Positions 52,709 to 62,254 of a DNA stretch of 64,000 nt are shown here, piece by piece. The notes under the pieces were generated by a model. It did no database searches, was not told the DNA's origin, and saw nothing but the letters and a program-made list of their open reading frames with translations. The stretch lies in the NCBI RefSeq assembly GCF_016411865.1, contig NZ_JAEKJA010000003.1:1-64000 (forward strand). Direction: 5' to 3'. Position 1 is the stretch's first letter, and the number at the start of each line of letters is the position of its first letter. The DNA is from Acuticoccus mangrovi (GTDB lineage: Bacteria; Pseudomonadota; Alphaproteobacteria; Rhizobiales; Amorphaceae). The position numbers and the translations under genes are program-made.

Positions 52709-54457
52709 CTAGGACAATGGAGCAGCCAGAACCTCCTCGCCGCCCTCGAGCGCCGCGTCAAGCATGATGGGCATCGGCGATAGGAGTTCGCCGGAGAATA
52801 GGCGTGCCAACGCGGCCCGCGGTTCCGCCGACGCGGCCTCGTCCTGCACCGCGGCCTTGCACAGGTAGGCAGCCCCTGCGGTCACGGCAAATGCACGCAG
52901 AAACGGGGTCGCCGCGGCCAGCACACGCTCGGTGTGGCCTTCGGCGAGCATGTGCCGTATCCGCGCCGCGGCCGCATCCACCGCGCCGACCGCCGCATCA
53001 AGCCGAGCAGCGACGTCGGTGAGCCGGATCGCATTGGTGCCGCGCGCCGCCGCCGCCACCTCGCGCAGCTCGTCGAGATAGGCGGCGAGCACCGCGCCGT
53101 CCTGCAGCGTGATCTTCCGCCGTACGAGGTCGATCGCCTGGATTCCGTTGGTGCCCTCGTAGATCGCGAACACGCGGGCATCGCGCAGATGCTGCGCCGC
53201 GCCCGTCTCCTCCACGTAGCCCATGCCGCCGTGCACCTGGATGCCGAGATTGGCCACCTCGATCCCCACCTCCGTCGCGAAGGCCTTGGCGATCGGCGTC
53301 AGGAGATCGGCCCGCGCCTTCCAGAACGCGGCGTCCGCCATGCCGGGGCGGCCGCGATCGATGGCGACGGCGCAGGCGTAGCAGATCGCCCGCGCCGCCT
53401 GCGTCAGCGCCTTCATCGTCAACAGCATGCGCCGCACGTCGGGGTGCAGGATGATCGGCGCGTCGCGGACCTCGCCGGCATGCCCCTGGCGGCGCTCCGC
53501 GGCGTAGGCGAGCGCCTGCTGGGTCGCCCGCTCGGCGACGGCGGCGCCCTGCATGCCCACCTGGACGCGGGCGTTGTTCATCATCGTGAACATCGCCCTG
53601 AGGCCGGCGTGCGGCACGCCCACGAGATAGCCGATCGCCCCCTCCCCCTTCGCCCCGAAGGCCATGGTGCAGGTGGGCGAGGCGTGCAGGCCGAGCTTCC
53701 GCTCCACCCCGACGCAGGCGACGTCGTTGCGCGCGCCCAGCGACCCGTCGGCCTCGACGAGATATTTCGGCACCAGGAACAGCGAGATGCCGCGCGTGCC
53801 GGCCGGCGCGTCGGGCAGGCGCGCGAGCACCAGGTGCACGATGTTGTCGGTAAGATCGTGGTCGCCGTAGCTGATGAAGATCTTCTGGCCGAACAGGCGA
53901 TAGTGGTCCCCCTCCGGCTCGGCGCGGGTGCGGATGCCGGCGAGGTCGGAGCCCGCCTGCGGCTCGGTGAGGTTCATGGTGCCGGTCCATGCGCCGGAGA
54001 CGAGCTTGGGCAGGTAGATCGCCTTCAGCGCGTCGGAGGCGTGCGCCTGCAGCGCCTCCACCGCCCCGACCGTCAGGATCGGGTTCAGCGCGAAGGCGGC
54101 GTTCGCCTGGTTCCAGATGTCGGTCGCGGCGACCTGCAGCGCCATCGGCAGCGCGTGCCCGCCCCACTCCTCCTCGCCGGTGAGGCTGCTCCAGCCGGCC
54201 TCGACCCAGGCGGCGTAGGCTTTGCGCCAGCCGGGCGCGGCGACCACGCCGTCCTCGCGCAGCTCCGCGTGGTGCGCGTCGCCCACCCGGTTGAGCGGCG
54301 CCAGCACGTCCTCGGCGAAGCGCCCCGCCTCGGACAGGATCGCACGCGTGTCGTCGGCATCGAGCGCGCCCGCCGCCCCCGCCTCCCGCGCCTCGGCGAG
54401 GCCCGCGACGCGCTCCAGCACGAAGGCCATTTCCTCCACGGCCGCGGTGTACGACAT
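52709..54457 (-). CDS. Acyl-CoA dehydrogenase (long form with C-terminal extension)
   Basis: This 582-residue flavoprotein has the acyl-CoA dehydrogenase signatures: MNLTEPQAGSDLAGIRTRA for FAD/substrate binding, LFGQKIFISYGDHDL, GVERKLGLHASPTC, and QVHGGMGYVEETGAAQHLRDARVFAIYEGTNGIQAIDL near residue 430. In this long branch Glu within YEGTNGIQ is the usual catalytic base. The extra C-terminal 130 residues are a helical domain also seen in relatives. It is cytoplasmic, in fatty-acid or branched-acid oxidation; chain preference is unknown. It diverges from sua5 across only 46 bp, so the two promoters must overlap. Confidence 0.92.
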   Translation of the reverse strand: MSYTAAVEEMAFVLERVAGLAEAREAGAAGALDADDTRAILSEAGRFAEDVLAPLNRVGDAHHAELREDGVVAAPGWRKAYAAWVEAGWSSLTGEEEWGGHALPMALQVAATDIWNQANAAFALNPILTVGAVEALQAHASDALKAIYLPKLVSGAWTGTMNLTEPQAGSDLAGIRTRAEPEGDHYRLFGQKIFISYGDHDLTDNIVHLVLARLPDAPAGTRGISLFLVPKYLVEADGSLGARNDVACVGVERKLGLHASPTCTMAFGAKGEGAIGYLVGVPHAGLRAMFTMMNNARVQVGMQGAAVAERATQQALAYAAERRQGHAGEVRDAPIILHPDVRRMLLTMKALTQAARAICYACAVAIDRGRPGMADAAFWKARADLLTPIAKAFATEVGIEVANLGIQVHGGMGYVEETGAAQHLRDARVFAIYEGTNGIQAIDLVRRKITLQDGAVLAAYLDELREVAAAARGTNAIRLTDVAARLDAAVGAVDAAAARIRHMLAEGHTERVLAAATPFLRAFAVTAGAAYLCKAAVQDEAASAEPRAALARLFSGELLSPMPIMLDAALEGGEEVLAAPLS

Positions 54458-54503
54458 GCCCCACCCCTTTATTTTTCCAGCTATCGTATCTAGCGCTGTG
54501 TAG

Positions 54504-55559
54504 ATGGTGCCGACCAGCCCCTCTCCCGCGCTCCCCCTGCGCATCGATGCCGCGCCCCTCGAGGCCGCGCGGGAGGCGGCGGTGCGCCTCATCGCGGCGG
54601 GCGGGCTCGTCGCCCTTCCCTCCGAGACCGTCTATGGCCTGTGCGCCGACGCCCGCTCCGACACGGCCGTCGCCCGCCTCTATGCGGCGAAGGGGCGGCC
54701 CTCCACCAACCCCCTCATCGTGCACGTGGCCGACCTCGCGGGCGCCGAGGCGGTCGCCGCGTTCACCGAGCCGGCGCGGCGCCTCGCGGCGGCGTTCTGG
54801 CCGGGGCCGCTCACCATCGTGCTGCCGCGCCGGGCGGAGGGGGGGATCTCCGACGCCGCCTGCGCCGGCGGACCGACCATCGCCGTGCGGGTGCCCGAGC
54901 CCGCCCTCTTCCGCGCCGTCGCCGGCGACGTCGGCGCGGTGGTGGCGCCGAGCGCCAACCGCTCCGGCCGCGTCTCGGCCACCTCGGCGGACGCGGTGGT
55001 GGAGGAGCTCGACGGGCGCATCGATCTCGTCGTCGACGGCGGGCCGAGCCCCATCGGCGTCGAATCCACCGTGATCGACATGACCGGCGCGCCGCGCCTC
55101 CTGCGCCCGGGGGCGATTGCGGAAGACGCGCTGAGCGCCGTCGTCGGCCCGCTCGCCGGCGCGACGGTTGGAGCCGCGAGCGATGCCGGGCCGACCGGCC
55201 CGCTCCGCTCGCCCGGCCTCCTCGCCTCCCACTACGCCCCCCGCGCGCGGCTGCGTCTCGACGTCGCCGCCGACGAGGTGCGGCCGGACGAGGCCTGGCT
55301 CGCCCTCGGCGAGGCGACGAGCCCGGCCCGGCCCGAGTGGACCTATCGCCTCTCCCCCTCGTCGGATCTCCGCGAGGCCGCGCGGCGGCTCTATCACGGG
55401 CTACGCGCCCTCGACGCCACGGGTGCCGCGGTGATCGCCGTCTCCCCCATCCCCGCGATCGGCATCGGGGCGGCGATCCGCGACCGGCTCGGTCGCGCCG
55501 CCGCACCGCGGCCTGCCCCCTCCGAGCTCTCCACAGAACCGCAGAAGGCGACCCGATGA
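54504..55559 (+). CDS. sua5: L-threonylcarbamoyladenylate synthase (Sua5 type)
   Basis: This 351-residue enzyme makes threonylcarbamoyl-AMP for the t6A modification of tRNAs reading ANN codons. The YrdC domain spans about residues 20-205 ([50 protein letters not shown]). A C-terminal Sua5 domain (about 235-345, beginning after [13 protein letters not shown]) distinguishes it from the short TsaC form. ATG 54504 has no clear ribosome binding site. The stop overlaps the next start (ATGA). Confidence 0.93.
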   Translation: MVPTSPSPALPLRIDAAPLEAAREAAVRLIAAGGLVALPSETVYGLCADARSDTAVARLYAAKGRPSTNPLIVHVADLAGAEAVAAFTEPARRLAAAFWPGPLTIVLPRRAEGGISDAACAGGPTIAVRVPEPALFRAVAGDVGAVVAPSANRSGRVSATSADAVVEELDGRIDLVVDGGPSPIGVESTVIDMTGAPRLLRPGAIAEDALSAVVGPLAGATVGAASDAGPTGPLRSPGLLASHYAPRARLRLDVAADEVRPDEAWLALGEATSPARPEWTYRLSPSSDLREAARRLYHGLRALDATGAAVIAVSPIPAIGIGAAIRDRLGRAAAPRPAPSELSTEPQKATR

Positions 55560-56479
55560 CGCTGATCTTCACCGACCCCGTGTTCGCCCTTCACGAGACC
55601 CCGCGCGGCCATCCGGAGCGGCCCGAGCGCATGGCGGCGGTGGACCGCGCCCTCGCGACGGGGCCGCTCGCCGACCTGCCCCGCCGCTCCTTCGAGCCCG
55701 CCCCCTACGAGGCGATCGCCGCCTGCCACCCGTCGAGCTATATCGACCGGCTCGAAGCGCTGATCCCGGAGGCGGGCCTCGTCGCCGTCGACGCCGACAC
55801 CTCCGTCGGCCCCCACTCCATGATCGCCGCGCGCCTCGGCTCCGGCGCGAGCCTCGCCGCCGTCGACGCGGTGATGGGGGCGGAAACGCCGAACGCCTTC
55901 GTCGCGGCCCGCCCGCCCGGCCATCACGCCGAGCGCACCCGCGCCATGGGCTTCTGCCTCATCAACCACGTGGCGATCGCCGCACGTCACGCTCAGGCGA
56001 AACACGGCGCCAAGCGCGTCGCGATCGTCGATTTCGACGTCCACCACGGCAACGGCACGCAGGACATCTTTCAGGACGACGGCAGCGTCCTCTACGTGTC
56101 GACCCACCAGAGCCCGCACTATCCGGGCACCGGCGCGGCGAGCGAGCGCGGCGTCGGCAACATCGTCAACCTGCCGCTGCCCGCCGGCACCGACGGTCCT
56201 CACTATCGCGCCGTGTTCGAGGGCGAGGTGATGCGCGCGGTGGCGGCCTTCGGCCCCGACCTCGTGATCCTCTCCGCCGGCTTCGACGCCCATGCCGAAG
56301 ACCCGCTCGGCGACCTCCTGCTGGTGGAGGACGATTTTGTGTGGATCACCCGCAAGATGATGGACTACGCCGCCGAGCACTGCGCGAGCCGCCTCGTGTC
56401 GTGCCTCGAAGGTGGCTACAGTCTCGGCGCGCTGGAACGCTCCGTCGTCGCGCACGTGACCGCCCTCGCCAACGCCTGA
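55556..56479 (+). CDS. Histone-deacetylase-family amidohydrolase
   Basis: This 307-residue zinc enzyme has the deacetylase motifs [47 protein letters not shown] (zinc ligands Asp and His), [13 protein letters not shown] (third ligand) and GGYSLGAL. Bacterial members act on acetylated polyamines or small amides or have unknown substrates. Its place just before xseB is familiar from Hyphomicrobiales genomes. Confidence 0.92.
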   Translation: MTLIFTDPVFALHETPRGHPERPERMAAVDRALATGPLADLPRRSFEPAPYEAIAACHPSSYIDRLEALIPEAGLVAVDADTSVGPHSMIAARLGSGASLAAVDAVMGAETPNAFVAARPPGHHAERTRAMGFCLINHVAIAARHAQAKHGAKRVAIVDFDVHHGNGTQDIFQDDGSVLYVSTHQSPHYPGTGAASERGVGNIVNLPLPAGTDGPHYRAVFEGEVMRAVAAFGPDLVILSAGFDAHAEDPLGDLLLVEDDFVWITRKMMDYAAEHCASRLVSCLEGGYSLGALERSVVAHVTALANA

Positions 56480-56490
56480 AGGAGACCGGC

Positions 56491-56769
56491 ATGACCGATG
56501 AGACCCCCCGGCCCGCCGCGCCCCCCGTGGAGAACCTGTCGTTCGAGGCGGCGATGGGCGAGCTCGAGACGATCGTCGACAAGCTCGAGAAGGGCAACGT
56601 CCCGCTCGAGGAATCCATCGCCTTCTACGAGCGCGGCGAGGCGCTGAAGGAGCGCTGCGACACGCTTCTGAAGAACGCCGAGATGCGGGTGGAGAAGGTT
56701 CGCCTCAAGGCCGATGGCGCCCCGTCGGGCACCATGCCGCTCGACGGCGACGAGGACGTCCCCTTCTAG
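56491..56769 (+). CDS. xseB: Exodeoxyribonuclease VII small subunit
   Basis: This 92-residue protein has the XseB core [41 protein letters not shown], forming the antiparallel helical pair that packs on XseA for degradation of single-stranded DNA. GGAGA precedes ATG 56491, 11 nt after the deacetylase gene. The acidic tail (GDEDVPF) is common in alphaproteobacterial XseB. Confidence 0.95.
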   Translation: MTDETPRPAAPPVENLSFEAAMGELETIVDKLEKGNVPLEESIAFYERGEALKERCDTLLKNAEMRVEKVRLKADGAPSGTMPLDGDEDVPF

Positions 56770-57038
56770 CCCCCGCCCCGCCGTTTGCGACCGCCGCGAC
56801 CCGGCGGGCCGCGCATGGGGATCGGCGCCACGCTCGCGCAAGGCGATGCGGCCGCTCAACTCGCCTTCGCCCAGGCGAGACGGCAGGACGATCGGGCGAT
56901 CCGCGGCCCCCTGAAGCGGGCGCGCCGGCCCGAACGCCAGCGTCATGCCAGCCGAGCGGACTTTGCGCTCGACAAGCGATCCCGATCCGGCGTACGGCCC
57001 GCCCCCAAGACAGGTCTTCCGATGGCGGGGGCAGGGAT

Positions 57039-58469
57039 ATGACGACCCAGTCGGTGAGCTTGAGAAGCGCCCTGTCGCCGGTCGCCGCGCTGCTCATCGG
57101 CACCGCGCTCCTCTATCTCGGCTACGGCCTCCAGGCGACGCTCGTCCCCTTGCGCGCGGACTCGGAAGGCTTCTCGCGCGTCATCATCGGCATTCTCGGC
57201 GCCACCTATTATGCGGGCTTCGTGGCGGGATGCCTGTTCGCCCCGTTCGTGATCCTGCGCTCCGGCCATATCCGCGCCTTCGCCGCCATGGTGTCGTGCG
57301 TGTCGGCCGCCGTCCTCGCCTTCCCCCTCGTCGTCGGCGAGATCGAGTGGGTGCTGTTCCGCTTCACCATCGGCTTCTGCATCTCCGGCATCCTCGTCGT
57401 CGTGGAGAGCTGGCTCAACGACAAGGCCACCAACGAAACCCGCGGCATCGTGATGAGCACCTACGTCATCATCACCTATCTCACGATCACCGCCGGTCAG
57501 CTCGGCGTCGCCACGCGTCCGCTCGACGGCTTCGGCCTGTTCTCGCTCTGCTCCATCGCCCTATCGCTCGCCGCCGTGCCGGTGGCGTTGACGCGCTCCA
57601 CTCAGCCCGCGCCGATCCCGGTGGTGCGCTTCAACCTGCGCACCCTCGTCAGCGTCGCCCCCGCGGCCTTCGCCGGCGCCTTCGCCAACGGCGTCATGAT
57701 GGGCTCGCTCTATTCGCTCGGCGCCATCTACGCGATCGACACCGGCTTCACCGCCAACGAAGCGGCGTTCTTCGTCTCCGCGGCGGTGCTCGGCGGCGCG
57801 GTGGGGCAGTACCCGATCGGCCGCATGTCGGACTTCGTCGACCGCCGCATCGTCCTCCTCGTCGCCGTGATGGTGACGGCGGGCTTCTGCCTCTTCCTCG
57901 TCTTCGGCGAGGCGATGCCGCAATGGATGCTCCTCGCCTTCGGCTTCGGCATCGGCTCCGTCCTCCTGCCGAGCTACTCGCTCGCCGCCGCCCACGCCTA
58001 CGACTGGGCCGACAGCGAGCAGCTGGTGGAGACGAGCGCCGGCCTGATCCTCCTCTATGGCATCGGCTCCACCATCGGTCCGATCCTCGCCTCGATCGTG
58101 ATGGTGGTCGTGGGTCCCGGCGGCCTGTTCCTGGTGATCGGCATCACGGCGGCCTCCCTCGCCGCCTTCATCGGCCTACGCATCGTCTCCCGCTCGCGGC
58201 CGGACGAGGAGATGCGCACCGACTTCGACATCTTCTCCACCGCTCCCGTCGGCAACGTGATCACCCCCGAGCCGCTCGACGAGAGCAACCCGCTGGTGGA
58301 AACGCCCGAGCTCTGGAGCCCGCTCCCCGCCGAAGGCACCGAGAGCGAAGGCACCGAGAACGAGGGCGACAGCACGGCGGCCACTGACGAGGGTGTGACG
58401 ACCGACCCCCTTCCTTCCGACGACGGCGCGTCCGATATCGACGGCAATCGCATCAAGGAGGGGTCATGA
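57039..58469 (+). CDS. MFS transporter with acidic cytoplasmic tail
   Basis: This 476-residue carrier has 12 predicted membrane segments and the MFS loop GQYPIGRMSDFVDRRIVLL between segments 8 and 9; loop 2-3 is less canonical. It resembles the YcaD group with LGYGLQATLVPLRADSEGF at the N-terminus and a central EWVLFRFTIGFCISGILVVVESWLND. The last 90 residues are a Glu/Asp/Thr-rich soluble tail with short repeats of the kind EGTESEGTENEG, absent from typical family members. GGGGCAGGGA precedes ATG 57039. The stop overlaps the SCO gene (ATGA). The substrate is unknown. Confidence 0.88.
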   Translation: MTTQSVSLRSALSPVAALLIGTALLYLGYGLQATLVPLRADSEGFSRVIIGILGATYYAGFVAGCLFAPFVILRSGHIRAFAAMVSCVSAAVLAFPLVVGEIEWVLFRFTIGFCISGILVVVESWLNDKATNETRGIVMSTYVIITYLTITAGQLGVATRPLDGFGLFSLCSIALSLAAVPVALTRSTQPAPIPVVRFNLRTLVSVAPAAFAGAFANGVMMGSLYSLGAIYAIDTGFTANEAAFFVSAAVLGGAVGQYPIGRMSDFVDRRIVLLVAVMVTAGFCLFLVFGEAMPQWMLLAFGFGIGSVLLPSYSLAAAHAYDWADSEQLVETSAGLILLYGIGSTIGPILASIVMVVVGPGGLFLVIGITAASLAAFIGLRIVSRSRPDEEMRTDFDIFSTAPVGNVITPEPLDESNPLVETPELWSPLPAEGTESEGTENEGDSTAATDEGVTTDPLPSDDGASDIDGNRIKEGS

Positions 58470-59134
58470 AGGTCGCCAGAATCATTCTTTGGGCGCTGGT
58501 CCTCGTCGTCGCGGCGGTCGTCGCCGGCGTCTATGTAGGCCGCGTGCTCGTGGCCGATCCCAACCTCGAGGCGAGCTCCTCCGTCGGCGCCGCGATGATC
58601 CGCTCCCGATACGACGAGGCCGGCGGCCCGTTCACCCTCGTCGGGCTCGACGGGAAGACCGTCACCGAGGCCGACCTCGAGGGCAAGCCGCGGGCGATGT
58701 TCTTCGGCTTCACCCACTGTCCCGACGTCTGCCCCACGGCGATGCTCGACGCGAGCCGCTGGCTCGACGCGCTCGGCGAGGACGCCGACAAGATCAACAT
58801 CGTCTTCGTCAGCGTCGATCCGGAGCGCGACCGGCCGGAGAACCTCAAGACCTATCTCGGCGCCTTCGACGAGCGCATCATCGGCCTCACCGCAGAGGAC
58901 GAGGACACCATCCGCGACGTCGCCGACCGCTATCACGTCCGCTTCGAAAAGGTGCCGATGTCCAACGGGAGCTACACGATGAACCACACATCGGATACGC
59001 TGCTGTTCGACGCCGACGGGGACTATGCCGGCTTCATCCCCTTCATCGCCCCGAACATCCGCCAGAACGACAAGGCGGCGGCGGCGCAGGAGCAGAAGGC
59101 GATCGACACGCTGAAGGCGCTCATCGCCTCGTAG
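58466..59134 (+). CDS. SCO-family (SCO1/SenC/PrrC) copper-binding thioredoxin-like protein
   Basis: This 222-residue protein has one N-terminal membrane anchor (residues about 5-26) and a thioredoxin-like domain in the periplasm. The copper site is complete: CPDVC in FGFTHCPDVCPTAML and the distal His in MNHTSDTLLFDADG. SCO proteins insert copper into cytochrome oxidase subunit II or act in redox control. No oxidase genes are nearby. It overlaps the MFS gene by 4 nt. Confidence 0.92.
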   Translation: MKVARIILWALVLVVAAVVAGVYVGRVLVADPNLEASSSVGAAMIRSRYDEAGGPFTLVGLDGKTVTEADLEGKPRAMFFGFTHCPDVCPTAMLDASRWLDALGEDADKINIVFVSVDPERDRPENLKTYLGAFDERIIGLTAEDEDTIRDVADRYHVRFEKVPMSNGSYTMNHTSDTLLFDADGDYAGFIPFIAPNIRQNDKAAAAQEQKAIDTLKALIAS

Positions 59135-59155
59135 TGGTGGGAGGCACAAACGCCC

Positions 59156-59287
59156 ATGAACGCGATCACGGCCGGCTCGATCTCGCTCGCCGTCTTCCTC
59201 CTCGCCCTCGCCGGGGCGCTGTGGACGGAGACGGGCGGCGCCCTGTTCGCCGCCATGGTCGAGGCGGGCTATGTCCTGTGCCAGTGA
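59156..59287 (+). CDS. Small single-pass membrane protein (43 residues)
   Basis: ATG 59156, with GGGAGG about 12 nt upstream, opens a 44-codon frame that ends 3 nt before tlyA. The product has one strongly hydrophobic helix (ISLAVFLLALAGALW) and a second hydrophobic stretch ending in VLC. Position in a tight co-directional run between SCO and tlyA, a ribosome binding site and near-uniform G/C third codon positions support expression. I recognise no family. Confidence 0.55.
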   Translation: MNAITAGSISLAVFLLALAGALWTETGGALFAAMVEAGYVLCQ

Positions 59288-59290
59288 GCG

Positions 59291-60025
59291 ATGCGGCTTG
59301 ATCACTACCTCGTCGCCGAGGGTCTCTGCCGCAGCCGCAGTCAGGCCAAGGAGGCGATCCAGCGCGGCGCGGTGACGGTGAACGGCGTACCGGCCCGTTC
59401 CGCCGGCCAGCGCGTCGCCCCGGACGCCGAGGTGATCGCCGAGGCGACGCGCTTCGTCGGCCGCGGCGCGCACAAGCTGATCGCCGCGCTCGACCATTTC
59501 GCCATCGATCCAGCCGGGCGCGACGCCATCGACATCGGCGCGTCCACCGGCGGCTTCACCGAGGTGCTGCTCGAGCGCGGCGCCGCCCGCGTCATCGCCC
59601 TCGACGTCGGCCGCGATCAGCTCGCCCCCTCGCTCGCCGCCGATCCCCGGGTGATCGTGATGGAGGGCGTCAACGCGCGCCACCTCGGCGCGGGCGACCT
59701 CCCCTTCGCCCCCTCCCTCATGGTGATGGACGTGAGCTTCATCTCGCTGACCCTCGTGCTGCCGACGACCCTGCCGCTCCTCGCCGCACCGGCCGACGTC
59801 GTCGCTCTGGTGAAGCCGCAGTTCGAGGTGGGGAAGGCGCATGTGGGAAAGGGTGGCGTGGTGCGCGACGCCGCCGCCACGGAGGCCGCCCTCGCCCGTG
59901 TGGCAGCGACCTTCGCCGTGGCCGGCTATCGCGCCGCGCCGCCGATCCCGTCCCCCTTCACCGGCAGCGACGGCAACACCGAATATCTGATGGCGGCCCG
60001 ATGTCCGATGGCAGCTCAGGCGTGA
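59291..60025 (+). CDS. tlyA: TlyA-family rRNA 2'-O-methyltransferase
   Basis: This 244-residue protein starts with an S4 RNA-binding domain (MRLDHYLVAEGLCRSRSQAKEAIQRGAVTVNG). An FtsJ-like Rossmann methyltransferase follows, with AIDIGASTGGFTEVLLERGA for S-adenosylmethionine and MDVSFISLTLVLP. TlyA methylates ribosomal RNA riboses (16S C1409 and 23S C1920 in mycobacteria) and its state affects capreomycin sensitivity. It overlaps the next gene by 25 nt if that gene starts at 60001. Confidence 0.94.
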   Translation: MRLDHYLVAEGLCRSRSQAKEAIQRGAVTVNGVPARSAGQRVAPDAEVIAEATRFVGRGAHKLIAALDHFAIDPAGRDAIDIGASTGGFTEVLLERGAARVIALDVGRDQLAPSLAADPRVIVMEGVNARHLGAGDLPFAPSLMVMDVSFISLTLVLPTTLPLLAAPADVVALVKPQFEVGKAHVGKGGVVRDAAATEAALARVAATFAVAGYRAAPPIPSPFTGSDGNTEYLMAARCPMAAQA

Positions 60026-61125
60026 GCGATCTCGCCCGCGGCCTCGCCGTCTGCCCGCTCTATGGCCGCTGCGGCGGCTGCAACCGCCTCCATCTCGACG
60101 AGGCCGACTATGTCGCCGCCAAGGAGGAGAGCGTGCGGGCGGCCTTCGCCGAGCGCGGCCTCGCTCCGCCGCTCGCCCCGCTCCGCCGTGCCCCCCTCGC
60201 GAGCCGGCGGCGGGCGACCTTCACCGCGCTCGCCGGCAAGACCGGTGTCGTGGTGGGCTACCAGGCTGCCCGCTCGCACGAGGTGGTCGACGTCGACCGC
60301 TGCCCGGCCCTCGCGCCCCCTCTCGCGGCGGCGCTGCCGGCAATCCGCGCCCTTGCCACCGCCGCCGCGGGAAGCGCCGGGCGCGCCCGCCTCACCGCCA
60401 CGGCCTGCGCCAACGGCATCGACGTCGCGATCACCACCCCGCCGGCGCCGAAGCCCCGCGGCCGGCGCAAACCCAAACCCGCCCGCCGTCCGCCGCCCGC
60501 GCCGATCACCGACGATCCCGGCATCATCCGCCTCACCCTCGACGGCGACATCGGCTTCGTCCGCGAGCCGCCGACGATGCGCTTCGACGGGGTGACGATC
60601 CCGTTTCCGGCGGCCGCCTTCATCCAGGCGAGCGCCGAGGGCGAGGCGCATCTGGTGTCCCTCGTCACGGAGGCGGCCGCCGGGGCGGAGAACCTCCTCG
60701 ACGCCTTCTGCGGCCTCGGCACCTTCGCCGTGCCCCTCACCCGGTTCGCCAAGGTGCGGGCGGTGGAGGCCGACGGGACCGCTCTCGCCGCCCTCACCGA
60801 GGGGATAAGCCATGCTGCGGGCCGCCGGCCGCTTACCACCGAGCGGCGCAATCTCTTCCATCACCCGCTCTCGACCGCCGAGCTCGCGGCCTTCGACACG
60901 GTGGTGTTCGACCCGCCGCGCGCCGGCGCCGAGGCCTTCGCGAGGGCGCTCGCGACGGCGCCCGTTCCGACCGTCATCGCCGTGTCATGCGCACCGTCCA
61001 CCTTGGCGCGCGACGCCGAGATTCTCATCTCCGGCGGATATGAGATTATCGCAGCGTCCCCAGTGGACCAGTTCGTCGGAAGCGACCATATCGAGTGCGT
61101 GGCCGTGTTGAGGAAGACACCGTGA
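60001..61125 (+). CDS. RumA/RlmD-like 5-methyluridine RNA methyltransferase with Fe-S motif
   Basis: This 374-residue enzyme has an N-terminal C-x5-C-x2-C motif (Cys18, Cys24, Cys27 in CPLYGRCGGC) plus a later Cys in VDRCPAL that would hold a 4Fe-4S cluster as in RlmD. Methyltransferase motifs DAFCGLGTFAVPL and FDPPRAGAEAF and the catalytic Cys in SCAPSTLARDAEIL follow. There is no TRAM domain. A basic, proline-rich insert (about residues 148-170, APKPRGRRKPKPARRPPPAP) interrupts the central region. Start may be ATG 60001 or GTG 60022; the latter overlaps the tlyA stop as GTGA. The stop overlaps the following GTG. Confidence 0.88.
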   Translation: MSDGSSGVSDLARGLAVCPLYGRCGGCNRLHLDEADYVAAKEESVRAAFAERGLAPPLAPLRRAPLASRRRATFTALAGKTGVVVGYQAARSHEVVDVDRCPALAPPLAAALPAIRALATAAAGSAGRARLTATACANGIDVAITTPPAPKPRGRRKPKPARRPPPAPITDDPGIIRLTLDGDIGFVREPPTMRFDGVTIPFPAAAFIQASAEGEAHLVSLVTEAAAGAENLLDAFCGLGTFAVPLTRFAKVRAVEADGTALAALTEGISHAAGRRPLTTERRNLFHHPLSTAELAAFDTVVFDPPRAGAEAFARALATAPVPTVIAVSCAPSTLARDAEILISGGYEIIAASPVDQFVGSDHIECVAVLRKTP

Positions 61126-62177
61126 GCCCCGTGGGACGCCTCGCCCTCAAGACCCGCTTCGGCATGACGCAGGCCGCCCGGGTCGGTTGGTACGCCGCGC
61201 AGAGCGCCGCCGGGCGCCGCCTCGCCGCAGAGGTGGGCAAGACGCTGCCGCCGGTCGACCCGCCGGTGATCGAAGCGCCCGCCGGCGTGCCGAAGCGCCC
61301 GGCCCTCCTCAAGCACGTTCGCCGCCTGCTCGCCCGCGACCTCGCCAACGTCGAGGCCGGCCTCTACCCTTTCCCCCGCGACGAGCCGGGCGGCCTCGCC
61401 GGCCTCCTCACCCGCCGCAACCTCTATCTGAAGGACCTGCCCGAGGTGGTGCGCCGCCGCGCGACGGGTGCCCATCAGGAAGTGGAGCGCGACGGGCTCG
61501 CCCGCCCGCGCTACTACGCCCAGAACTTCCACTTCCAGACCGACGGCTGGCTCTCCGACCATTCGGCCGCGCTCTACGAGACGCAGGTCGAGACCCTCTT
61601 CCTTGGCGCGGCCGCCGCCATGCGGCGCCAGGCCCTCGTGCCGATCGCCGAGATGGTGCGCGCCCGCGACCAGCGCCAGCTCAGGATGCTCGATGTGGCG
61701 ACCGGCGCCGGCGCCTTCCTGCGCGACGTGCGGCGTGCCTTCCCGCGCCTGCCGGTGATCGCGAGCGACCTGTCGGAGCCCTACCTCGCCCACGCGCGAG
61801 CCGGTCGCGGTGAGCCGGCCGTCGCCGCCGCGGCCGAGGCGCTGCCCTTCGCCGACGGCGCCTTCGACATCGTCACCAACATCTACCTGTTCCACGAGCT
61901 GCCGCCGAAGGTGCGGCCACTGGTGGCGGCGGAGCTCGCCCGCGTGCTCGCCCCCGAGGGTCGCCTCGTCATCGTCGACAGCCTGCAGACCGGCGACACG
62001 CCTGAGCTCGACGGGCTGCTGGAGCTCTTCCCCCAGCTCTTTCACGAACCCTATTATCGATCCTACTTGACCCTCGATATGGAAGGCGTATGTGCGAGCG
62101 TCGGGTTGGAGCTCGAGGCCGCGTGGCCCGCCTTCGTATCGAAGATCTTCGTCTTCCGAAAACGGATGCCGTCATAG
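61122..62177 (+). CDS. Class I SAM-dependent methyltransferase (UbiE/COQ5-like core)
   Basis: This 351-residue protein has a methyltransferase domain at about residues 180-310: SAM-binding LDVATGAGAFLRDVRRAFP, PFADGAFDIVTNIYLFHELP, and LAPEGRLVIVDSLQTGD. The N-terminal 170 residues are family-specific, with GLYPFPRDEPGGLAGLL and YYAQNFHFQTDGWLSDHSAALYETQVETLFLG, suggesting a lipid- or quinone-like substrate pocket, though this is speculative. GTG 61122 overlaps the upstream stop (GTGA) and follows GAGGAAG. Confidence 0.85.
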   Translation: MSPVGRLALKTRFGMTQAARVGWYAAQSAAGRRLAAEVGKTLPPVDPPVIEAPAGVPKRPALLKHVRRLLARDLANVEAGLYPFPRDEPGGLAGLLTRRNLYLKDLPEVVRRRATGAHQEVERDGLARPRYYAQNFHFQTDGWLSDHSAALYETQVETLFLGAAAAMRRQALVPIAEMVRARDQRQLRMLDVATGAGAFLRDVRRAFPRLPVIASDLSEPYLAHARAGRGEPAVAAAAEALPFADGAFDIVTNIYLFHELPPKVRPLVAAELARVLAPEGRLVIVDSLQTGDTPELDGLLELFPQLFHEPYYRSYLTLDMEGVCASVGLELEAAWPAFVSKIFVFRKRMPS

Positions 62178-62254
62178 AATGACCGCGTTCCGTGCTGCCC
62201 GACGCCGTCTCCCCATCGTAAACGCTGCCGCCGCGCCCGGCGGACGAGGCCTAC

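Noticed and set aside
56816-57042. 75-codon frame ending in ATGA overlap with the MFS gene
   Set aside because: No ribosome binding site, Arg/Ala-rich composition and no hydrophobic or domain pattern. The overlap is likely chance, since the MFS gene has its own good site.
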